NCBI GenBank assembly: GCA_030592655.1 | Contig: JAUVIQ010000086.1 | Span: 1 to 11,376, forward strand | Source of the DNA: Planctomycetales bacterium | GTDB lineage: Bacteria > Planctomycetota > Phycisphaerae > SM23-33 | Length of the DNA stretch: 11,376 nucleotides | Direction: 5' to 3' | Part shown: positions 7,555 to 11,376 of the stretch, piece after piece | Layout of the letters: each line of letters starts with the position of its first letter | Position numbering within the stretch: position 1 is the first letter of the stretch | Position numbers and translations under genes: made by a program | The notes under the pieces: generated by a model | Told to the model about the DNA's origin: nothing | The model's database searches: none | What the model saw: the letters and a program-made list of their open reading frames with translations, nothing else

Positions 7555-8631
7555 TTACTTTGTAGGTTTCCATATCCACTTACCCGATCTGTTAATATAA
7601 CCCCACTTGTCATCGATCATCACCCTCGCGATACCTTGACAAAAAGGTAGAGAACCATCATATTGAGCCTCAATCGCGAATTTCCCATTCTTGTCAATAT
7701 ACCCATATCGCTTTCTCGAACAAACCGGGGCCAATCCTTCCGAAAATGGGAGTGCATCATCAAAACGGGGAGCAATTGCCCATTTGCCTGTGCTGTCGAT
7801 GAATCCGTACTTGTTTGTCTTATTTATAATCACCATTGCAAGGCCTTCGGTGAATCCCAGTACACATTTACTCTTATCGGGAGGAATAATAGTCTTGCCT
7901 GAGCGGTCTATAAATGACCTTGGGAAACCACCGTGCCGGCTCTTATCTCTTGCAAAAATAACGCAGGCATAATGGGGTGTCTCTGTAAATGTGGACGCTT
8001 CGACGAAGTCAAAAGGAATGATTACCTTTCCGACAGGATTGATATAACCCCAACGCTTCCCCTTTTTGACTGCGGCCAATCCTCCAGAAAAATTCATGGC
8101 ACCTTTATATTTCGAGACGATTTTCATGTTCCCATTCTTGTCAACATAGCCGCACTTTCCTTTAACCACAACCGGAGCAAGTCCTTCCGAAAAAGAATAC
8201 TCCACAGACTCAAATATTGGCCCTATTGCCCAGTTGCCCTTTTTGTCAATAAAACCCCATTTCCCCTTCTCCTTTTTTGCCACAGCCAGCCCTTCCTTGA
8301 AGTCCCATGCGTGCATAAACACAGGCGGAATCACTACTTTTCCAGTCTTGTCGATATAACCTTTCTTGCCCCCCATTGATACAACTGCAAGTCCTTCCGA
8401 AAATTGCCATGCTTTCTCAAACTGGGGTATAATCACGACTTTTCCTGTTCTGTCTATATACCCTCGTTGTCCGTCAACCTCTATTCTTCCCAAATCTTCA
8501 GAGAAACCGAGAATATCATCAGTCTCGGATCCCCCGGAAACCGCGTAGGATGTTACTTTGCCCTCATCCTTATCACATCCCAATGCAAAACATAGTAGAA
8601 TAATTGCTAATATATTATTGTTTCTTTGCAT
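7555..8631 (-). CDS. WG-repeat lipoprotein
   Basis: 358 residues. The N-terminus (MQRNNN, a hydrophobic stretch 7-17, then FALGC with Cys19) is a plausible though not canonical lipobox; Asp at the next position would, by the E. coli rule, favour the inner membrane. The rest is nine WG-type repeats (PF14903-like) of about 36 residues, each built on G-[YF]-[IV]-[DN]-x-x-G-K-x-x-I-x-P, for example GYIDRTGKVVIIPQF, GFIDKKGNWAIGPIF and GYINRSGKWIWKP, spaced by FSEGLAxV. These are probably beta-propeller or solenoid units for binding; the function is unknown. Start: ATG at 8631 is 11 bases from AGGAG (8643-8647). A second ATG at 8638, 4 bases from the same site, opens an out-of-frame 7-codon frame overlapping it, which might dampen translation. 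The gene is A+T-richer than its neighbours. Confidence 0.88.
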   Translation of the reverse strand: MQRNNNILAIILLCFALGCDKDEGKVTSYAVSGGSETDDILGFSEDLGRIEVDGQRGYIDRTGKVVIIPQFEKAWQFSEGLAVVSMGGKKGYIDKTGKVVIPPVFMHAWDFKEGLAVAKKEKGKWGFIDKKGNWAIGPIFESVEYSFSEGLAPVVVKGKCGYVDKNGNMKIVSKYKGAMNFSGGLAAVKKGKRWGYINPVGKVIIPFDFVEASTFTETPHYACVIFARDKSRHGGFPRSFIDRSGKTIIPPDKSKCVLGFTEGLAMVIINKTNKYGFIDSTGKWAIAPRFDDALPFSEGLAPVCSRKRYGYIDKNGKFAIEAQYDGSLPFCQGIARVMIDDKWGYINRSGKWIWKPTK

Positions 8632-8739
8632 CTGTCATTTTTCTCCTCTTCCGATACGCATTCTGCCTCAATTACGGACAGGCATCCCATACCTTTACGA
8701 TAGAATAAACCGGAATAAACTGTGATTCGATAAAAGAAC

Positions 8740-10185
8740 TTACTTGCCAAACAGGTTGTCCAGAAAGTCGGATTCTTTCTTTTTGCCGTCGGACTTTTTA
8801 TCTTTTTTGCCGAACGGGATGTCGTCGAGCAGTCCGCCATTTTTACCGGCCGATTTGAGAAGAAAATCCTTCAGCGCTTCGTCGTCGGGCTTGGCTGACA
8901 ACGTCATCTTTTCAGGAAGCAGCAGCGACGGGTGGCTTGAGATGTTTTTTCCTTCGACTACGAATGTCGGCAGTGTCGGCAGCAGTTCGATGTGGCTGAC
9001 CTTGATATGCCTGATAACCCACGTCGGTTTTTTTGCCAGATAATCCTTCGCCGACATTTTCAGATATCCCAATGCCCTGGCCCGCTCGGCAATGGCGTCG
9101 GGATCGGGTTCGGACGCTTCGTCTTCATCGCTCTTGAGATATTCCCTCAATTTCTGGAGTCGCTCGTTGAACTTTTTTATTTCCTCGTAGTATTCGGCGC
9201 TCTTGCCCAGTTTCCCGGCCAGATCGCCCGGGATCCATGAAGCCTCTTCTTTCGCTTTGGGCTTTTCGCGATAGACTTTTCCGGGCGACTCGCGTTTGAC
9301 ATCCATTCGCATCGCATCGCACTCGATAAGGTTTATCACGAACCGCCGGGTCAGGAGATCTTTGATACTGACCTCCGCGACGATTTTCTCAGCCTGGAAA
9401 AGGTTGTGCGTAGGCTTGGCGGCATCCGTAACCTGCAAACCCTCGATAACGAGTCTCCCCTCGCGCAGCGACAGGTCGGCCTTGGCGATATTGACTTCCG
9501 CGCCGTAACCGGCGGCGATGGCTTTCTTCATGCCTTGTTTTACCAGCGAATCGAGAAATATCATCCCAGCCACGGCGAGAAGCGCCATCAGCACCACTGC
9601 GGCAATGACCCTTCCTTTGCGAATCAGCGGCGATTTCGCCTCGTCCATGTCCGCTAATTTACCCTTCTGCTTGCCGAAGACGATCCGCATGATGAACCTT
9701 ACGAACCAGTTCCCGGCGACTTTCTGGGCCTTTTCGCTTTTACCGGCTGCTGATGCTATCGCTGCACGGGTCTTGACGACAGACCTTGACACAAACCACG
9801 CCATCAGCCCGCCAATTACGATAATCAGCGGTATCGCGCCGATGAGGCAGTAGATGTGCAGGTCCATCATGGCTACGACGGGAGTATCGCTCGCGGAGCG
9901 AACAAGCCCGATCAGACCCATGTCGTGAATCATCATATAACCGAGCCGGAACGTAACCGGCGCTAAGACCAGGCAGAGTATCCTGCCCAGCACGAACGAC
10001 AGGACTGCCAGCGCACCGGTAGCGTTAAGGAACAACACCAGAAGAATCAGAAATACTATCGTCAGGTTCACGCCGGGAATCATCCCGATAGCAAAGCCGA
10101 GAAAAATCCCCAGGAACATGTCGCGGAACGTCGCGCCGCCACGCAGCGCCTTGCCGAGTTTGCAAATGAGTTTTATCGGATTCAT
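8740..10185 (-). CDS. Membrane protein, apparent TIGR03546-TIGR03545 fusion
   Basis: 481 residues. The first 140 or so resemble the small membrane family TIGR03546 (related to DUF2062): GATFRDMFLGIFLGFAIGMI (17-36), IPGVNLTIVFLILL (36-49), with hydrophobic segments at about 23-53, 55-80 and 110-132. A basic linker (160-192) leads to another membrane helix (193-214) and FLDSLVKQGMKKAI, then AEVNIAKADLSLREGRLVI and EGLQVTDAAKPTHNLFQAEK (about 229-267), and near 408-430 FVVEGKNISSHPSLLLPEKM, all matching my memory of TIGR03545. The two families usually occur as adjacent genes. A helical charged section covers 325-380 and the tail (458-481) is Lys-rich. The TIGR03545 half is shorter than the usual 550 or so residues. 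Start ATG has GGAG 8 bases upstream. Role unknown; the large periplasmic part suggests an envelope or lipid-related job. Confidence 0.8.
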   Translation of the reverse strand: MNPIKLICKLGKALRGGATFRDMFLGIFLGFAIGMIPGVNLTIVFLILLVLFLNATGALAVLSFVLGRILCLVLAPVTFRLGYMMIHDMGLIGLVRSASDTPVVAMMDLHIYCLIGAIPLIIVIGGLMAWFVSRSVVKTRAAIASAAGKSEKAQKVAGNWFVRFIMRIVFGKQKGKLADMDEAKSPLIRKGRVIAAVVLMALLAVAGMIFLDSLVKQGMKKAIAAGYGAEVNIAKADLSLREGRLVIEGLQVTDAAKPTHNLFQAEKIVAEVSIKDLLTRRFVINLIECDAMRMDVKRESPGKVYREKPKAKEEASWIPGDLAGKLGKSAEYYEEIKKFNERLQKLREYLKSDEDEASEPDPDAIAERARALGYLKMSAKDYLAKKPTWVIRHIKVSHIELLPTLPTFVVEGKNISSHPSLLLPEKMTLSAKPDDEALKDFLLKSAGKNGGLLDDIPFGKKDKKSDGKKKESDFLDNLFGK

Positions 10186-10217
10186 AACGGTTCTCCCATA
10201 GATGTGTCTCTACCGAA

Positions 10218-10246
10218 ACACTACCGATGCAAGGCGGGAAAATCAA
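10218..10246 (-). promoter_or_regulatory. Candidate sigma70-type promoter
   Basis: On the minus strand TTGATT (10246-10241, possible -35) and TAGTGT (10223-10218, possible -10) are 17 bases apart, which would place the start of transcription about 25 bases before the ATG of the 8740-10185 gene. The -10 matches the consensus at only three positions, so this is tentative. It lies just downstream of inverted repeat B, fitting a new transcription unit beginning after that hairpin. Confidence 0.3.
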
Positions 10247-10286
10247 GCAGTTGTGTAATAGCACGCACGAAAATTTAATGTGCCGA

Positions 10287-10382
10287 CGGGAGATAAACGA
10301 GCCGCGACCGTGAGGGAGCGGTCTAACCATTGCGAAAGTCTTAATGACCGCTCCCTCGCGGTCGCGGCTCGTTTATCTCCCG
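10287..10382. repeat. Long near-perfect inverted repeat, copy B (REP/MITE-like)
   Basis: Arms 10287-10323 and 10346-10382 are 37 bases each and pair at 36 positions, beginning CGGGAGATAAACGAGCCGCG and running into GTGAGGGAGCGGTC; the loop is 22 bases (10324-10345). Copy A at 21-103 shares the arm and part of the loop. The end of this element supplies the final codons (GGG-AGA, Gly-Arg) and the TAA stop of the kinase-like gene, whose coding sequence runs into the right arm. No clear target-site duplication is visible. It would form a very strong hairpin at the 3' end of that gene. Confidence 0.92.
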
Positions 10383-11200
10383 CGCCAGGTTTGTTTTTCC
10401 GGTTGGTGGTGGTCTTCGAGTTTGGCCGACGGGCTTTCGAGTCTGCCGTCCTGATATTGTCGGCGGAGGAAGCGTCGTCGGACGGCGCGATATGGCTTGG
10501 TGATTTTGCGGTGCAGGTGGTGCCACAGGCCTCGATGACGGGAAATTTTTTCTTCTTCGTCGGTCAGTTCATCCGGGGCGAGTCGGCGCTTGTGCTTGCA
10601 GAGATGGTAAATGTCCTTTCCCTGGAGGTATCGGACGATTCGTCCGGCGATTGTCCGGGCAGGCCAAGGCCAATCGTCGCGGGCGCCGACGGCGATCTGG
10701 AAATCGATCAGGTATGGTGAGCCGTCGTCGGCGGCCAGCATATTCGAGAGTTTATTGGCATCGACGTACGCTATGCCGCGAGCGTGAACGGCATCGAGAA
10801 TTTGTCGCATTCGGTCGAAATAACCGGCTGGCGGCTTATCGAGATGGTCCAGCGGGGCAGCCTCGATATATTCAATCGCCAGCCCGGTCGGACCGACGCA
10901 ACCGACCCATCGCGGCACACCCTCGACGCCTTCCAGTGCGGCGTAAATCGCCTTTTCATGGTCCCGACTGAACCGGCCCAGCCACTCCATCCCCAAGCCA
11001 CAAAATGCCTGCGTGCGATAGGTCTTCACGACGACCTTGGGAATCTCGGCCTGGCCGACCGCCTCGTACAACGCCGTAGCGGCGAAAAAATCGTGCTTGA
11101 AGACGCGGACGAGTCTGTACGTCGCGCCGCCGATGTAAACCTCACCAGCCGGCGGGGCAGGCAATGCGAACAACTGCGTATTGTGATGGCGGTTACTCAT
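10373..11200 (-). CDS. Kinase-fold protein with DFQ motif, possibly sugar/LPS kinase-like
   Basis: 275 residues from the ATG at 11200. Kinase-like landmarks: a beta3-type lysine in VVVKTYR (Lys59), a possible helix-C glutamate (Glu82), the catalytic loop HARGIAYVDANKLSN (139-153) with Asp147 and Asn153, and the metal-binding segment YLIDFQIAV (163-171), where DFQ replaces DFG. Asp to Asn is 6 residues rather than the 5 of HRDxKxxN. The C-terminal 70 residues are highly basic. The fold fits the Kdo/WaaP-type lipopolysaccharide kinases or related small kinases; a sugar substrate is suggested only by lpxD and lpxI a few kilobases away. A TTG at 11251 would add 17 codons, but those lie inside repeat C, so I prefer the ATG, though it lacks a clear ribosome site. 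The last residues and stop come from repeat B. Confidence 0.75.
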   Translation of the reverse strand: MSNRHHNTQLFALPAPPAGEVYIGGATYRLVRVFKHDFFAATALYEAVGQAEIPKVVVKTYRTQAFCGLGMEWLGRFSRDHEKAIYAALEGVEGVPRWVGCVGPTGLAIEYIEAAPLDHLDKPPAGYFDRMRQILDAVHARGIAYVDANKLSNMLAADDGSPYLIDFQIAVGARDDWPWPARTIAGRIVRYLQGKDIYHLCKHKRRLAPDELTDEEEKISRHRGLWHHLHRKITKPYRAVRRRFLRRQYQDGRLESPSAKLEDHHQPEKQTWRGR

Positions 11201-11210
11201 GGGAAAACTT

Positions 11211-11286
11211 ACTAGCCGCGACCGGCAGGGAGCGGACAGTCGCTGATACAAGCGGACGAACCCGCTCGCTACCGCTTGCGGCTAGT
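11211..11286. repeat. Diverged inverted repeat, copy C
   Basis: Arms 11211-11235 and 11262-11286 pair at 21 of 25 positions around a 26-base loop. The core AGCCGCGACCG followed by AGGGAGCGG is shared with repeats A and B, but the outer GGGAGATAAACG end is replaced by ACT, so it is a related subtype. It fills the 68-base gap between the upstream partial gene and the kinase-like gene and extends into the former, supplying its last codons and stop. Confidence 0.8.
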
Positions 11287-11376
11287 AGATTGTTTAACAT
11301 CTTCGGCGAATACCTTCACTGCGGACTCGATTGCCTTTTTCCAATCCATTCCGGCGTATTCATCCTGGCTGAAGGC
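11269..11376 (-). CDS. C-terminal end of an unidentified protein (partial)
   Basis: The frame entering from the right edge is open for 35 codons to TAG at 11269-11271 and reads AFSQDEYAGMDWKKAIESAV, then KVFAEDVKQ and STSRKR. The other two minus-strand frames are closed by stops within this stretch. An amphipathic final helix like this is common at the C-terminus of glycosyltransferases and many other enzymes, so I do not assign a function. The last few residues (about STSRKR) and the stop are encoded within inverted repeat C, so the native C-terminus was probably different. The start lies outside the window. Confidence 0.6.
   Translation of the reverse strand, partial: AFSQDEYAGMDWKKAIESAVKVFAEDVKQSTSRKR

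Noticed and set aside
7555..11200. A new defence or secretion system formed by the WG, TIGR-fusion and kinase genes
   Set aside because: The genes are co-directional, but hairpin repeat B separates the kinase from the fusion gene and no nuclease, effector, transporter or recognition component is present, so linkage alone does not support a system.
11201..11251. Seventeen-codon N-terminal extension of the kinase-like gene from a TTG
   Set aside because: These codons lie mostly inside repeat C, there is no clear ribosome site, and the ATG at 11200 gives a natural N-terminus.

Overview
The window looks like a chromosomal segment of a Gram-negative-type bacterium with a lipid A outer membrane, most likely a member of the Planctomycetota (Phycisphaerae-like). 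Support is indirect: lpxD and lpxI show lipopolysaccharide synthesis, two exported lipoproteins carry plausible lipoboxes, the gaps hold REP-like hairpins and short tandem phrases of a kind I associate with this phylum, and a relic between genes resembles planctomycete-style Rhs/YD-repeat proteins. The phylum call is inference from remembered patterns, not from a search.

Every convincing gene is on the minus strand, so transcription runs from high to low coordinates. In that order: the 3' end of an unidentified gene (11269-11376); a hairpin repeat (C); a kinase-fold protein with a DFQ motif (10373-11200); a long near-perfect inverted repeat (B); a membrane protein that appears to join the TIGR03546 and TIGR03545 families (8740-10185); a nine-repeat WG lipoprotein (7555-8631); a 46-codon Rhs/YD-repeat relic (7396-7533); lpxD and lpxI, overlapping by 4 bases (5462-7395); an orphan two-helix membrane protein (4554-5369); a REPIN-like double hairpin followed by a good rho-independent terminator (4341-4547); a lipoprotein combining TPR-like repeats with a DnaJ-type CxxCxGxG zinc module (2387-4204); a repeat-bearing gap; a full-length transketolase (121-2073); and a second copy (A) of the long inverted repeat (21-103).

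Functionally, the clearest theme is the cell envelope: LpxD (acyltransferase) and LpxI (UDP-diacylglucosamine pyrophosphohydrolase) are two lipid A steps, and the TIGR03546/03545 fusion, the two lipoproteins, the two-helix protein and possibly the kinase all fit envelope roles. Transketolase is central carbon metabolism and probably a separate transcription unit. The WG gene and the 4554-5369 gene are visibly richer in A+T than lpxD, lpxI and tkt, which suggests a different history.

The most interesting material is between the genes. One repeat family (A, B, and a diverged C) sits at 3' ends, and in two cases the repeat itself supplies the last codons and stop codon of the upstream gene. A REPIN-like element lies 6 bases after another stop codon, and an Rhs relic ends exactly where lpxD may begin. 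I see no CRISPR array, tRNA, rRNA, integrase or complete transposon, and nothing that clearly forms a new multi-gene system.
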